From Streptosporangium oxazolinicum (GTDB lineage: Bacteria > Actinomycetota > Actinomycetes > Streptosporangiales > Streptosporangiaceae): 64,000 nucleotides of DNA. Below the pieces are notes generated by a model. It was not told where the DNA came from. It made no database searches and worked only from the letters and a program-made list of their open reading frames with translations. The translations under genes were made by a program, and so were the position numbers. Positions 1 to 10,100 of this stretch are shown here, piece by piece; position 1 is the stretch's first letter; every line of letters starts with the position of its first letter. The stretch spans positions 248,001 through 312,000 of the forward strand of contig NZ_BAABAQ010000009.1 of NCBI RefSeq assembly GCF_039537505.1. Reading direction: 5' to 3'.

Positions 1-193
1 GCCAGGACGCGGGTACGGCCCGCTCGGGCGGGGCGGGCGCGCAGCCAGAGTGAGATCCACGGCACAAGATCGTTCACCCCGGCGTCACGGGGCGGCGCCG
101 GGGGCCGGTTCGCACACGGGGCGCGGGAGGCGCGTGGACCACGTGGGAGCGGGATCGGATCCGGGAGCGGGGGAGGGGCGGCGGGGGACACGC

Positions 194-222
194 GCTTCGG
201 GGGCCGGGGCTTCGGGGGCCGG
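194..222. repeat. Two-copy 15-bp tandem repeat
   Basis: GCTTCGGGGGCCGG occurs at 194-207 and again at 209-222, a period of 15 bp. It lies just downstream of the stop codon of the small minus-strand gene. The rest of 1-228 is GC-rich and shows no convincing gene. The same 15-bp period appears in two longer arrays elsewhere in the window. Confidence 0.7.
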
Positions 223-228
223 AGGAGG

Positions 229-456
229 TCACGCGCTCCGGCGGGTGCGCCAGCGGGTCAGGATCTCACGGTCGGAGTCGCGCTCCTCGACGTCGCGGCG
301 GCGCTGCTCGTCCTCGTCCTGCGCCAGGGCGAGCCACGCGGAGTATTCGGGGTCGTCGCGGCCGATGTCGCGGGTGCCGTCGACCTTGGTGCCGTTGTCC
401 AGCGTGGTCGTCGCGGGGACGCGGAGGGTGCCCCCCGGCAGCATGGTCACGTTCAT
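229..456 (-). CDS. Small hypothetical protein, 75 aa
   Basis: I do not recognise the family. The protein starts MNVTMLPGGTLRVPATT and continues with a beta-like half and then a charged, probably helical half rich in Glu, Asp and Arg (about residues 35-75). There is no signal peptide or membrane segment. The ATG has a purine-rich GGAAAGG upstream, which supports the start. It runs in the same direction as the putative metalloprotease gene but precedes nothing obvious. It is probably a cytoplasmic actinobacterial conserved hypothetical. A longer ORF covering the same bases in another frame (266-502) has no comparable start signal and looks like a shadow. Confidence 0.6.
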   Translation of the reverse strand: MNVTMLPGGTLRVPATTTLDNGTKVDGTRDIGRDDPEYSAWLALAQDEDEQRRRDVEERDSDREILTRWRTRRSA

Positions 457-530
457 GGCGTGGCCTTTCCGTCGTCTCTCCTGACCGCTGTTCGCTCAGC
501 ATAGCTCCGGGGGTCGCGGCACGCCCACGC

Positions 531-1130
531 TCACCCGATGCCGTAGTGCCCGGACAGCCGGTGGTACAACCGCTCGGCCTCCGCCTCCTCGCCGACCAGG
601 TGGAGCAGCCTGGTCGCCCTCCGGGTGAGCACGCAGGCGAAGGCCTCGGCGAACAGTTCGGTGACGTCGTCGCGGTAGGGCGGATGAAGGCGGTCGCGGG
701 TGCGGGCGTGCAGGCCGGTCCAGAAGGGGGAGTGCGAGGGCAGCCGGTCCATGTGGTCGGTGGCGTGGCCGAGTTCGTGCCCGCACACCGACACCGAGGG
801 CGAAGGGGTGCTTCCCACCCCGATCCGCCGCTGCCGGGGGTCGTACACGCCCGCGCTGCGCTCCCAGTGGCCCGCCTGCAGGGGCAGCGCGACGCCGCGC
901 AGCCACTCGAAGCCGGGAAGGTCGGGCACCGATCCGGGGCCCACCACGATGCCGCCGCTCAGGTGGGTGGTCAGGCGGGTGGCGAGGACCTGCGGCACGG
1001 CCGCCAGCGTCAGTATCGCGAGGAGCGTCTCCGCCGGTGGGAACGTGCCAGGTTCCCAGGTGCGCGTCAACCGCGCCTCCAGTGGGCCGACGTGCAGCCA
1101 GCCGGGACGTCCTCTGCTGTGGTCGGCCAA
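531..1130 (-). CDS. Putative zincin metalloprotease (anthrax lethal factor-like fold)
   Basis: The 199-aa protein carries HExxH at residues 118-122 (HELGHATDH) and, about 40 residues later, ELFAEAFA (158-165), whose Glu162 is placed to be the third zinc ligand. HElGHa with a downstream ELFAEAF is the layout of the anthrax lethal factor C-terminal-like (ATLF/M34-type) domains, so a zinc-dependent peptidase is a reasonable inference. No secretion signal is visible and the N-terminal 100 residues have no domain I can name. The start is the TTG at 1130: an in-frame TGA lies upstream at about 1222, there is no better ATG or GTG, and AGGAG sits 9-10 nt before the TTG. Substrate unknown. It may be a cytoplasmic protease or a toxin-like effector without its delivery signal. 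Confidence 0.6.
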   Translation of the reverse strand: MADHSRGRPGWLHVGPLEARLTRTWEPGTFPPAETLLAILTLAAVPQVLATRLTTHLSGGIVVGPGSVPDLPGFEWLRGVALPLQAGHWERSAGVYDPRQRRIGVGSTPSPSVSVCGHELGHATDHMDRLPSHSPFWTGLHARTRDRLHPPYRDDVTELFAEAFACVLTRRATRLLHLVGEEAEAERLYHRLSGHYGIG

Positions 1131-1321
1131 CGCAGCCGCTTCTCCTGGATCGGGGGGCGATCCGCCACGGTTTGCGGGCCGGGCCGGGCCGCTCCGGTCC
1201 GCGGGCCGCGACGGTGATCATGTGAGACTACATCTCCCGCGCCCCGGCCCGCGCGGGTACGTCCCCGCCGGGGCCGGACCGCGTGCCCCGGCTCTCCGCT
1301 CGCGCGGGACGGCCTCAGCGG

Positions 1322-1344
1322 GGGCGTACCGGTCCGGTACGCCC
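1322..1344. terminator. Stem-loop at the end of the CDF gene
   Basis: GGCGTACCGG and CCGGTACGCC form a perfect inverted repeat with a 1-nt centre. It abuts and overlaps the stop codon of the minus-strand cation exporter. There is no T-run, as is common for actinomycete terminators. Confidence 0.5.
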
Positions 1345-2495
1345 TACCGGTGCCCGGCCAGGACGGCGTGGTGGTCGGCGCCTTCCCCGCCGTCCGGGTC
1401 GGCGTGCACGGTGGCGGCCCCCAGGCGGGGCAGGTGATGGATCAGCCGGTGCTCGGCCTCCACCGCCACGGCGTGCGCCTGGAGCAGCGACAGGTCGCCG
1501 CCGACCACGATGTCCACCTCGGCGCGCAGCGTGTGGCCCACCCAGCGCAGCCGTACCGATCCCACCCGCCGCACCCCGCTGGTGGCGGCCAGGATCCGCT
1601 CCGCGTGGTCGACCAGGGCCGGATCGACCGCGTCCATCAGCCGGTGGTAGATCTCACGGGCCGCGTCCCTGAGGACGAGGCAGATGGCCACCGTGATCAG
1701 CAGGCCGACGATCGGGTCGGCGATCGGGTAGCCCAGTGCCGAGCCGCCCGCGCCGAGCAGCACGGCCAGCGAGGTGAGGGCGTCGGTGCGGGCGTGCAGC
1801 CCGTCGGCGACCAGCGCGGCCGATCCGATCCGGCGCCCGACCCTGATCCGGTAGCGGGCCACCCACTCGTTGCCCACGAAGCCGATCACCGCCGCCGCGG
1901 CGACCCAGCCGAGCGCCCTCACCTCCTGGGGGTCGACCAGGCGCCGGGCGGCCTCGTACCCGGCGAGCGCGGCGGAGGCGGCGATGATCAGGACGATGGC
2001 GATCCCGGCCAGGTCCTCGGCCCTGCCGTAGCCGTAGGTGAACCTGCGGGTGGCCGCCCGGCGCCCGAGGGAGAAGGCGATCGCCAGGGGGAGCGCGGTC
2101 AGCGCGTCGGCGACGTTGTGCAGCGTGTCACCGAGGAGGGCGACCGAACCGGAGAAGGCCACGATCACCGCCTGGACGGCGGCGGTCACCATGAGCACGG
2201 CGAAGGAGACGGCCAGCACGCGCATCCCGCGACTGCTGGACTCCAGGGCGGTGTCGGTCCTGCTCGCGCTGTCGTGGCTGTGCGGGGTGAGGGCGTGGCC
2301 CGCTCGTGAGAGCAGCCTCCCGAACCGGCGCCCGGCGGGCCCCCGTCGCTCGTGACCGTGATCGTGACCATGGCCGTGGCCGTGGCCGTGTTCATGGATG
2401 TGCCCGTGCGCGGCCTCGTGGCCCTGGTCGTGGGGGGAATCGGAGCCGGTGGGCCCGTGGGGGGACGGAGAACCGGCATCCTGCTGGTCGGACAT
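1344..2495 (-). CDS. Cation diffusion facilitator (CDF) zinc exporter
   Basis: A 383-aa inner-membrane H+/metal antiporter of the CDF family, CzcD/ZitB-like. The N-terminus is a cytosolic His/Gly/Asp-rich metal-binding tail (about residues 22-50, roughly a dozen His). Six membrane segments follow. The transport site is visible as two D-x-x-H-x-x-x-D motifs, GDTLHNVAD in the second segment and DGLHARTD in the fifth; HxxxD in both favours zinc. The C-terminal 90 residues are the cytosolic dimerisation domain, ending in more His. The divergent ArsR gene encodes a zinc-type sensor, so this pair is a self-contained zinc efflux module. The start is an ATG 48 bp from the regulator's start. Confidence 0.92.
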   Translation of the reverse strand: MSDQQDAGSPSPHGPTGSDSPHDQGHEAAHGHIHEHGHGHGHGHDHGHERRGPAGRRFGRLLSRAGHALTPHSHDSASRTDTALESSSRGMRVLAVSFAVLMVTAAVQAVIVAFSGSVALLGDTLHNVADALTALPLAIAFSLGRRAATRRFTYGYGRAEDLAGIAIVLIIAASAALAGYEAARRLVDPQEVRALGWVAAAAVIGFVGNEWVARYRIRVGRRIGSAALVADGLHARTDALTSLAVLLGAGGSALGYPIADPIVGLLITVAICLVLRDAAREIYHRLMDAVDPALVDHAERILAATSGVRRVGSVRLRWVGHTLRAEVDIVVGGDLSLLQAHAVAVEAEHRLIHHLPRLGAATVHADPDGGEGADHHAVLAGHR

Positions 2496-2532
2496 GGCTA
2501 CCTCGTTTGCGACCGGTGCCCTTTTCCCGGAG

Positions 2533-2548
2533 TATATGTAGTCATGTA
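2533..2548. promoter_or_regulatory. Candidate ArsR operator between CDF and arsR
   Basis: TATATG-TAGT-CATGTA is an imperfect inverted repeat in an AT-rich patch of the 48-bp gap between the divergent genes, overlapping the arsR start codon at 2544. SmtB/CzrA-family repressors bind AT-rich imperfect dyads of this kind. The assignment is inferred from position. Confidence 0.45.
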
Positions 2549-2900
2549 TGCACGCGACAATGAATCAGGTGACAACCCGTCGCAGGAGCAACCCACCGGC
2601 GCTCAGGTGGAGGCCGCCGCCGAGGCGTTCCGGATGCTCAGTGACGCCACCAGGTTGCGCCTGATGTGGCTGCTGTCGTCGGGGGAGTACGACGTCGGCT
2701 CGCTCGCCGAGGCGATCGGGGTCGCGCGCCCCTCGGTCTCCCAGCACCTGGCGAAACTCCGCCTCGCCGGGCTGGTGCGCACCCGCAGGGACGGCCGCCG
2801 CGTGCTCTACCGGGCCCGCGACGCCCACGTCCGCGCGCTCATCGGCGAGGCCCTGTTCCACGCCGACCACGAGGTCTCCGGCATCCCGCGCCACGACTGA
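2544..2900 (+). CDS. ArsR/SmtB-family zinc-sensing repressor (CzrA-like)
   Basis: A 118-aa winged-helix repressor. The HTH is RPSVSQHLAKLRLAGLV (residues 62-78), followed by the DGRRVLYR wing. The last helix carries D93-x-H95, ten residues, then H106-x-x-H109. This is the alpha-5 zinc site of Staphylococcus CzrA with exact spacing, and there is no Cys in the alpha-3 site, so zinc (or cobalt) is the likely ligand. The reading frame is open further upstream, but ATG 2544 was chosen because the upstream residues overlap the divergent CDF gene and have no regulator character. Expected role: repress the CDF exporter and itself until zinc binds. Confidence 0.88.
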   Translation: MYARDNESGDNPSQEQPTGAQVEAAAEAFRMLSDATRLRLMWLLSSGEYDVGSLAEAIGVARPSVSQHLAKLRLAGLVRTRRDGRRVLYRARDAHVRALIGEALFHADHEVSGIPRHD

Positions 2901-2989
2901 CGCGGGCGCCCGACCGGCGTGCGCCGGATGACGGTGTGGTCATCGGCTTGTAATTGACAGATTAATTTGTCCAATGGTTCCATGGGTTC

Positions 2990-3850
2990 GTGCCCGCGAC
3001 CGAGATGACACTCATGGACGAGCCCGACCGTCTGCGCGTGGCGCTCACGCCGATCCGCCGACGGCTTCTCGGCCGTCTGCGCGAGCCCGCCTCCGCGGTC
3101 CAGCTCGCGGCCGAGTTCGACCTGCCGCGCCAGCGGGTCGGATACCACTTCAGGGTGCTGGAGGAGGCCGGGCTGATCGAGCTGGTGGAGGAACGCCCGC
3201 GGCGCGGTTTCGTCGAGCGCTTCATGAGGGTCACCGCGAACGCCTTCCTCGTCGATCCCGGCGTGCTCACCTCGCCCGACGAGGCCAACGAATCCGTCGA
3301 ACCCAACGAACCCGGTGATCCCGGCGAGGCGAGCGGGACCGGCGAAACCGGTGGCGGGACAACCGGGACCGCCGAGGTGGCCGAGGGGTTTCGCCGTGTC
3401 GCCGACCAGTACGCCGCCGAGCACCTCGTCGAGATGGCCGCCGACACGGTGCGCGACGTCACCCGCATGGCCGCCGCCGCCGACCGGCAGGGCGTCCGGC
3501 TGCTGACGTTCACCCTCGAGGCGCGGGTGCGCTTCGCCGAGCCCGGCGACGTGCACGACTTCACCGACGCGCTCGCCGACGCCCTCTCGCGGGTCGCGGC
3601 CCGCTTCGACACCCCCGGCGGGCGGCCCTACCGTCTCGTCGCCGGTGGACATCCGGCCCCCGGCCCGCGAGGAGCCGGTGGGTCTCCCACCCCTGGCGCG
3701 CCGGAAACCGGCGGGTCTCCGACCCCCGGCGTGCCGGAAACCGGTGGGTCTTCCATTCCCGGCACGCCGGACACCGGTGGGCATCCGGCCTCCGGCCCGG
3801 GAGAAAACGCCGGGCACCCGGTCTCCGGCACACCGGAAACCGGCGGTTGA
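2990..3850 (+). CDS. ArsR-type HTH regulator with a repeated Pro/Gly C-terminal tail
   Basis: The N-terminal ~75 residues are a winged helix: LTPIRRRLLGRLREPASAVQ, then a recognition helix around PRQRVGYHFRVLEEAGLIEL. Residues 80-205 form a helical domain interrupted by a Glu/Pro/Gly-rich insert (about 95-125). The final third is six copies of an 11-residue unit (see 3644-3841), unusual for a transcription factor. GTG 2990 is the outermost start; ATG 3005 and ATG 3014 are also possible, and no strong ribosome site separates them. An AT-rich stretch with TTGACA at 2954-2959 and a dyad-like ATTGACA...TGTCCAAT lies just upstream and may be its promoter and operator. It is followed 48 bp later by an SRPBCC gene, a common ArsR partner, so the two probably form an operon. 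Confidence 0.75.
   Translation: MPATEMTLMDEPDRLRVALTPIRRRLLGRLREPASAVQLAAEFDLPRQRVGYHFRVLEEAGLIELVEERPRRGFVERFMRVTANAFLVDPGVLTSPDEANESVEPNEPGDPGEASGTGETGGGTTGTAEVAEGFRRVADQYAAEHLVEMAADTVRDVTRMAAAADRQGVRLLTFTLEARVRFAEPGDVHDFTDALADALSRVAARFDTPGGRPYRLVAGGHPAPGPRGAGGSPTPGAPETGGSPTPGVPETGGSSIPGTPDTGGHPASGPGENAGHPVSGTPETGG
3644..3841 (+). repeat. Six 33-bp in-frame tandem repeats
   Basis: Exactly six consecutive 33-bp units encode 11-residue repeats of the form GGSPTPGxPET (for example GGSPTPGAPET, GGSPTPGVPET, GGSSIPGTPDT). They form the C-terminus of the HTH regulator, followed only by Gly-Gly-stop. The central copies are nearly identical in DNA and the outer ones diverged. Confidence 0.9.
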
Positions 3851-3898
3851 CATCCTTCCCGGCACCGAGGTCCGGGGTTCCCACGTTGGAGGTATCCC

Positions 3899-4660
3899 AT
3901 GACAGACGAGCCGTACTCCATAGAGGTCACCATCGCCGTACCCGTCGGCGACGTGTGGAGCGCGCTGCGCGACCCCGAGCTGATCCGGCGCTGGCACGGC
4001 TGGCACTTCGACGGCCTCGACAAGGAGATCGAGGTCATCTACCACCAGAACGTCGTGGAGTCGGCCGCCGAGCACCGGCTGGAGACCCAGGGCGGCGACC
4101 TGTTCGAGCTGACCGACCTCGACGGCCGTACGCGCCTGAGGGTGACCCGGGCCCCGCGCGGTGGCGACCCCGACTGGGACGCCTACTACGACGACATCAC
4201 CGAGGGCTGGATCACCTTCGTCCACCAGCTCGCGTTCGCCCTGGAACGGCACCCGGGCGCCGACCGGCGCACGGTCTTCCTCTCCGGCGCGGCGGCCACG
4301 CCGGTGCTGGAGGCCACCGGTCTCGTGACGGTGGCCGGGTTGCCCCCGGCGAGCCCGTACGAGCTGGAGGGTCCCACCGGGGAGACGCTGCGCGGCCAGG
4401 TCCGGTTCCGCTCGGCCAACCAGGTCGGCCTCACCGTCGACGGCTGGGGTGACGGCCTGCTGGTCGTCGCCCAGAATCCGCCCTCGCCCGCCAACCCGGG
4501 CGGCACCGCCATGATGGTGCTCACCACGTACGGCCTCGACGACGCCGCGTTCGCCGGTCTCGAATCCCGCTGGAACGCGTGGTGGGCACGGAACTTCCCG
4601 GAGGCCACCGCGAACGACCAGGACGCCACCGCCGTCGCGGACCCGCCGCGGGGCGACTGA
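3899..4660 (+). CDS. SRPBCC (START/AHSA1-like) domain protein
   Basis: A 253-aa protein with an N-terminal SRPBCC fold: YSIEVTIAVPVGDVWSALRDPELIRRWHGW is the usual opening strand and helix, and a C-terminal helix around FAGLESRWNAWWARNF closes the fold. The family binds hydrophobic ligands in a deep cavity; the ligand here cannot be told. At 253 aa it is longer than the ~150-aa minimum, and the middle (about residues 105-190) may be a second, degenerate copy. The ATG has a strong GGAGG 6 nt upstream. It follows the ArsR-type regulator closely, the typical ArsR plus SRPBCC pair. Confidence 0.8.
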   Translation: MTDEPYSIEVTIAVPVGDVWSALRDPELIRRWHGWHFDGLDKEIEVIYHQNVVESAAEHRLETQGGDLFELTDLDGRTRLRVTRAPRGGDPDWDAYYDDITEGWITFVHQLAFALERHPGADRRTVFLSGAAATPVLEATGLVTVAGLPPASPYELEGPTGETLRGQVRFRSANQVGLTVDGWGDGLLVVAQNPPSPANPGGTAMMVLTTYGLDDAAFAGLESRWNAWWARNFPEATANDQDATAVADPPRGD

Positions 4661-4760
4661 GCCACCGTAGGTCCCGGCCCCGCCGATGCCGTTTCCTCGC
4701 GGGGGTTCACGCCCGCATCGGGAGAGGGAGAGCCCACACCCCTGTCGGAACGGCGAGGGC

Positions 4761-5618
<858 letters not shown>

Positions 5619-5652
5619 TTCGCTTCTCCTCACTCAAAGGGTCGCCGCCAGG

Positions 5653-5688
5653 TTAGTACTAACTAATGTATAGTGCCAACTAAAAGTT
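5653..5688. promoter_or_regulatory. HxlR operator region between qorB-like gene and regulator
   Basis: The divergent intergenic region is AT-rich and contains TTAGTACTAA, a perfect 10-bp palindrome at 5653-5662, and AACTAAAAGTT at 5678-5688, an inverted repeat of AACT/AGTT. Several CTAAC/GTTAG boxes lie between. HxlR/YodB regulators bind such dyads; assignment inferred from position. Confidence 0.55.
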
Positions 5689-5732
5689 AGTGCTTTCTTT
5701 CGCGCGGTGCACCGAGAAAGTAGAGTGAACGG

Positions 5733-6149
5733 ATGGACGACCAGGCCGCGACCCCGCTGGACGAGTTCAGCCAGCTCACCTTCGACGTCTTCGTGCGCGA
5801 ATGCGCCTCGCGCGAGACGATGGAGCACCTGACCGGCCGCTGGGGCATCCTGGTCATGGCCGCCCTGCACGACGGGACCTACCGCTTCAACGCCCTGCGC
5901 CGCCGGGTCGACGGGGTGAGCGAGAAGATGCTCGCCCAGACCCTCCAGGCCCTGGAGCGCGACGGCATGGTCCACCGCGAGGCCGAGCCGACCATTCCCC
6001 CGAAGGTCGAGTACAGCCTCACGCCACTTGGCGCCCAGGCCGCCCGGCGCCTGCTCGACCTCATCGAATGGCTGGAGGGCGAGATGCCCGTCGTCATGGA
6101 GGCCCGCGCCCGCCACGAGCAGGCCGGAAACGGGCGGCGGACGACGTAG
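5733..6149 (+). CDS. HxlR-family (QorR/YodB-like) transcriptional regulator
   Basis: A 138-aa winged-helix protein. The family signature is complete: ETMEHLTGRWGILVMAALHDGTYRFNALRRRVDGVSEKMLAQTLQALERDGMV (residues 28 onward; the HTH lies in the second half). Cys24, just before the fold (FVRECASRE), is where YodB/QorR proteins carry their redox-sensing Cys, so thiol oxidation or quinone alkylation probably releases it from DNA. It is divergently transcribed from the qorB-like gene across a 114-bp gap with dyad symmetry. The start ATG 5733 gives MDDQAATPLDEF, reasonable for the family. Confidence 0.88.
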   Translation: MDDQAATPLDEFSQLTFDVFVRECASRETMEHLTGRWGILVMAALHDGTYRFNALRRRVDGVSEKMLAQTLQALERDGMVHREAEPTIPPKVEYSLTPLGAQAARRLLDLIEWLEGEMPVVMEARARHEQAGNGRRTT

Positions 6150-6332
6150 GCGCGTCGCCGGCCGCGTCACATCCTTCCGCCGCGCGGCGAATCCGGTGCC
6201 GTGGCGGGTGACCCGCGCGCCGCCGAGTACAGGTTTGTCGGTCCGGGGCGTTAACGTTCCGCGCATCACGGTCGCGGGTGACGAAATCCCCGTGGGCGTC
6301 GGCAATCCTTCCATGGTGAAAGGCAGGACCCT

Positions 6333-7193
6333 TTGGGCTGGCTGGCGGCGGGAGACGGGTACGAGGTCGCTCTGGTGGAGGGCCGGGTGGCGGCGAGGGC
6401 CACCGCGGGCCGGGCGGCGGGACGGCGGCTGAAGTCGCTGCCCAAACAGGTGCGCGAGCATCCCGAGGTCGAGCGGCTGCGCCGCCTGGCCGAGTGGCTC
6501 GACCGGCACGAGGCCGCCTGCGTGGCACGGGTGGACGCCTGGATGGTGTCGTCCCTGCCCGTCCCCACCGGGCTGGTGGCCCGGCTGTGGCCGGACGAGG
6601 CGTGGCGGTCGGTGCTGTGCGACCTCGTGGTGGTCGGCGACGACGAGGCGGGCCTCCTGCGGGACGTCACCGCCTCCGGCGAGCTGCGGACGGTGAACCT
6701 GGACGGCGAGACCGTCCGGATGTCCCCGGAGACCGTGACGCTGCCCCACCCGGTGCTGCTCCCCGACCTGGACGACCTGAGGGAGTTCGCCGCGGAGCTG
6801 GGCGTGACCCAGCGCGTCGAGCAGATCCACCGGGCGACCTGGGCCAGGCCCGCCGACCTCGCGGAGAAGGCCACCGAGGTGACGGAGTTCGCCGGGGGGA
6901 GGTTCGCCTCCCGGTTCGGCCTCGCCGCCCGCGCGACCTCGCTCGGCTACCGCGTGTCGGGCGGCTACGCCACCTGCGCGGTGCGCGACGCCGGGCGGAG
7001 CGCCGAGGCGTCGGTGTGGATCGGAGAACCCTACTGGGACGGCGACACCGAGACCGGAAGCCTGACCTGGCACGACCGTGATGGCAGGCGGCTCCCCCTG
7101 CGGGAGGTCGGCCCGGTGGCCTGGTCCGAGGGAATGCGCATGGCCGCGGCGCTGTACGCCGGCCGCAACGTCGAGGAGGGAACGAACCCGTGA
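6333..7193 (+). CDS. DUF4132-domain protein (YehI/MolR-type)
   Basis: A 286-aa protein consisting largely of a DUF4132 domain, recognised from LREFAAELGVTQRVEQIHRATW and FAGGRFASRFGLAARATSLGYRV. In E. coli the homologous domain ends the 1200-aa YehI (MolR) protein; here it stands alone as the first gene of the operon. Biochemical function is unknown. The likely start is TTG 6333, preceded by AGGCAGGA; no in-frame ATG or GTG lies nearby upstream. The stop overlaps the GTG of the next gene by 4 bp, so the two are translationally coupled. The 183 bp upstream hold the probable operon promoter, with no clear box that I could identify. Confidence 0.72.
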   Translation: MGWLAAGDGYEVALVEGRVAARATAGRAAGRRLKSLPKQVREHPEVERLRRLAEWLDRHEAACVARVDAWMVSSLPVPTGLVARLWPDEAWRSVLCDLVVVGDDEAGLLRDVTASGELRTVNLDGETVRMSPETVTLPHPVLLPDLDDLREFAAELGVTQRVEQIHRATWARPADLAEKATEVTEFAGGRFASRFGLAARATSLGYRVSGGYATCAVRDAGRSAEASVWIGEPYWDGDTETGSLTWHDRDGRRLPLREVGPVAWSEGMRMAAALYAGRNVEEGTNP

Positions 7194-10100
7194 GCGACGC
7201 CACGTCGTCAGTGAGCACTCCCACGGCCGGGACGCACGAGCCGTCCGGGCGGCGGGGCGGCACCGAGATCCCCGAGCCGCGGGAGGCGGCGCGCGTCGCC
7301 GAGGCGCGGGAGCTGCTGGAGGCCGGGGCGGTCCTTCCGCCGGGCACGGACGGCGGTGAGCGGGCGGTGCCGCTGACCGCGCGCGCCTACCGGCACCCCG
7401 GCCTGGAGGACCGGGTGGTGGTGCGCCTGGTCGCCGAGGAACTGGGCGCCGCGGAGGACGCCGCGGCGGGTTTCCTCGGGCTGGAGCCGGACGGCGAACC
7501 GGCCGTCGTCGGGGTGGGCCTGCGGCGCTCGCTCGGGTTCCCCGAGTGGGTGCTCGTGCATCATCCCGAGGACGGCCACCACGCGCTCGCCCTGGTGCCG
7601 GAGCTGGACCGCGCGGGCCGGCAGGCGAAGTCCAAGCCGAAGGCCGCCCTCGACGCCTACCAGCGGCTCGCCACCCAGCTGGCCGGGTCCGTCCCGCACT
7701 TCCTGCCGACGTTCCTCGAACAGGCGGGCCGGGTGTTCCTCGCGGTGGAGAACACCACCTACGCGTCACAGATGTTCGTCCAGGCGCGCAAGGCCGAGAC
7801 CGAGCACGGCCTGCCCGTCGACGAGGACCGGCTCGACGCGGTGTTCCTGGAGTTCGCGCTCGCCGGAGCCCTGCCGGTGAAGGCGCTGTCCGTGTACGCC
7901 AAGGAGCTGGCGGGCCGGGTGCCGGCGGACGAGGCGCTGCGCAGGATCCACCGGCTGTGCGTGCGCCGCACGGCGGGCGGGCTGTCGCCGTCCGCGCAGA
8001 TGGCCGTCGAGCTGCGCCGCCTGGCCAGGGCCGCCGGGCGTGACGCGGACATCGAGGAGCAGTCGTACCTGGTGGACCTGCTCGCCCTGCCCGCCACCTC
8101 CGGGGCGCCGCTGGGCTGGTGGAAGGCGCACCGCCCGGCCCTGGCGAACCTCGCCCGGCGAGAGCCCGCCTTCCGCGGGACACTGCTGAACACGATGCCC
8201 GCCAACGGCGACAACGACATGCCCGTCCTCTGGCTGGAGGTGCTGGAGGAGTCGGGCGCCACCGTGGGCCTGGGGGAGGGCCTGGGAGAGGCCGAGGTGC
8301 CCGAGCACGAACGCCCCGCCGACGGCACGGCGGGCTGGTTCGAGCGCTTCCTGGCCATCTGGAGGCCCGGCTGGCAGGGAACGCCGGGGCCGCCCGGCCT
8401 GTACGCCCTGGTCGAGCGGGTGGCGGGACGGCTGCGCGCCGAGCTCGCCGCGACGGGCGGGACCGTTCCGTTCGTGCCCGACCCCGACCTGGTCGACCTC
8501 CTGCTGTCGCTGGAGATACCTGTCGCCGATCCGGACGACGACGCGCGCCTGCTGCTGAAGCTCTGGGCGCGCGCGAAGGAGGGACGCGACCTGCTCGCGC
8601 TGGAGGCCGACCCCCGGTTCCGGCCCGCGTTCCACCGCGCCGCCGATGCGTTCGACGACGACAGCGAAGGGATCCGGGCCGTACGCCGCCTGGCGGCCTC
8701 GCCCGGCGGCCGGACGATGCTGGCGGAGTGGGTGGGCGCGGTCGCCCGGCGCTCGGCCGCCACCGGCCTGCCGCAGCTGCCCGACGCCCTCAGGCGGCTG
8801 ACCTGGCTGCCCGGCGAGGCGTTGGTCCTCGCCGAGAAAGAGGTCACCGAGGCGGTGCGAGCCGACCTCGCCGCCGAGCTCGCCAGGACGCTGCGCGGCG
8901 GGCTCCTCGACGAGCTGGGCTGGCCGGCCTGGGAGGAGGCGGTCGCCGACCTCGTCGACCCGAAGAAGCTGGACGAGATCGAGACCGCCGACGCCTGGCC
9001 GAACCTGATCGTCTCCGGCCCCTCCCGGGCCAGGGTCATCGGCCTGGAGGGAACCGTGCTCGTCCACGACCTGCGCCCCGCGCCGGACGACGTCTGGAGC
9101 GACCCCGACTTCCAGCACGTCGACGGCGAGCTGCTCGTCTACTGGGGCACCCACGGTGACGGGCTGCGCGGATACTGGCACTCCTCCGCCGGGAGGATCC
9201 TCTCGCTGCAGGGGGAGATCAGCTGGTGGCGGACGGGCAGCGGCACGGTCACCCTGCCGCTGCCCGGCGGCGGGCGGGCCACGGGCGCCGGGGTGCTGCA
9301 CCCGGGCGACACCGCGGTGCCCCGCAGGTGCACCCTGATCGGTGACGGGACCTCGTACTGGATCTGGGACGGCGAGGCCGACGGCTGGCGCGAGCACGAC
9401 CCGGTCACCATGACGGAGGGCAGGCTGAGCATGCCCGGGTTCCTCGCCGACGCGCTGCGCTCGGCACCGCCGGGCAGCACCTTCCGGGACGGCTGGGTGC
9501 TGCCCGCCTTCTCCGGTGAGGTCACTCCGGTTGGCGTCCCGGTGGACGGCCTGCTCGGCTGGCGGGTGGTCGAGCTGCCCGACGGGTCGCTGCGCGGTGA
9601 GGACCTCGCCGGGCGCGCCGTCACCCTGCGCGGCGGCCCGGACGGGCACGGCCGGCCGTCGCGGGCGGTGACCTTCCCCGGCGACGACCGGCCGCGCGCC
9701 GTCGTCAAGGGCTACCGCGACGTCAAGCTCGTCGACCCGGAGGGCGTCGTCGTCGCGACGGCCTCGCTGGGGGACGGGCCCGGAGTCTTCGCCGAGGGCA
9801 CCGCCCTGCTGCCGCCGCTTCGCTACTGGCACCACATGCGACCCCGTGACCTGGAGGGCTCGTCGGCCCTGCGCCGGATCGACGGGGAGACGGCTGCGGC
9901 CCTGCTGAAGGCCGCGAGTTCCGTCGGGTCCGCCGAGTCCGCCGATCAACGGCAATACGGACAGCCGGGGCAGCTGGGCCAGCCGGGCCAGCCTCCGCGG
10001 TCGCCGCGAGAGGAGCTGCGCGACCTGGTCCGCGCCCTGCTGCCGCAGGTCACCCATGACGCGCTGGTCGCCGGGATCGCCGGGGCGGTGGCGTTCGCCG

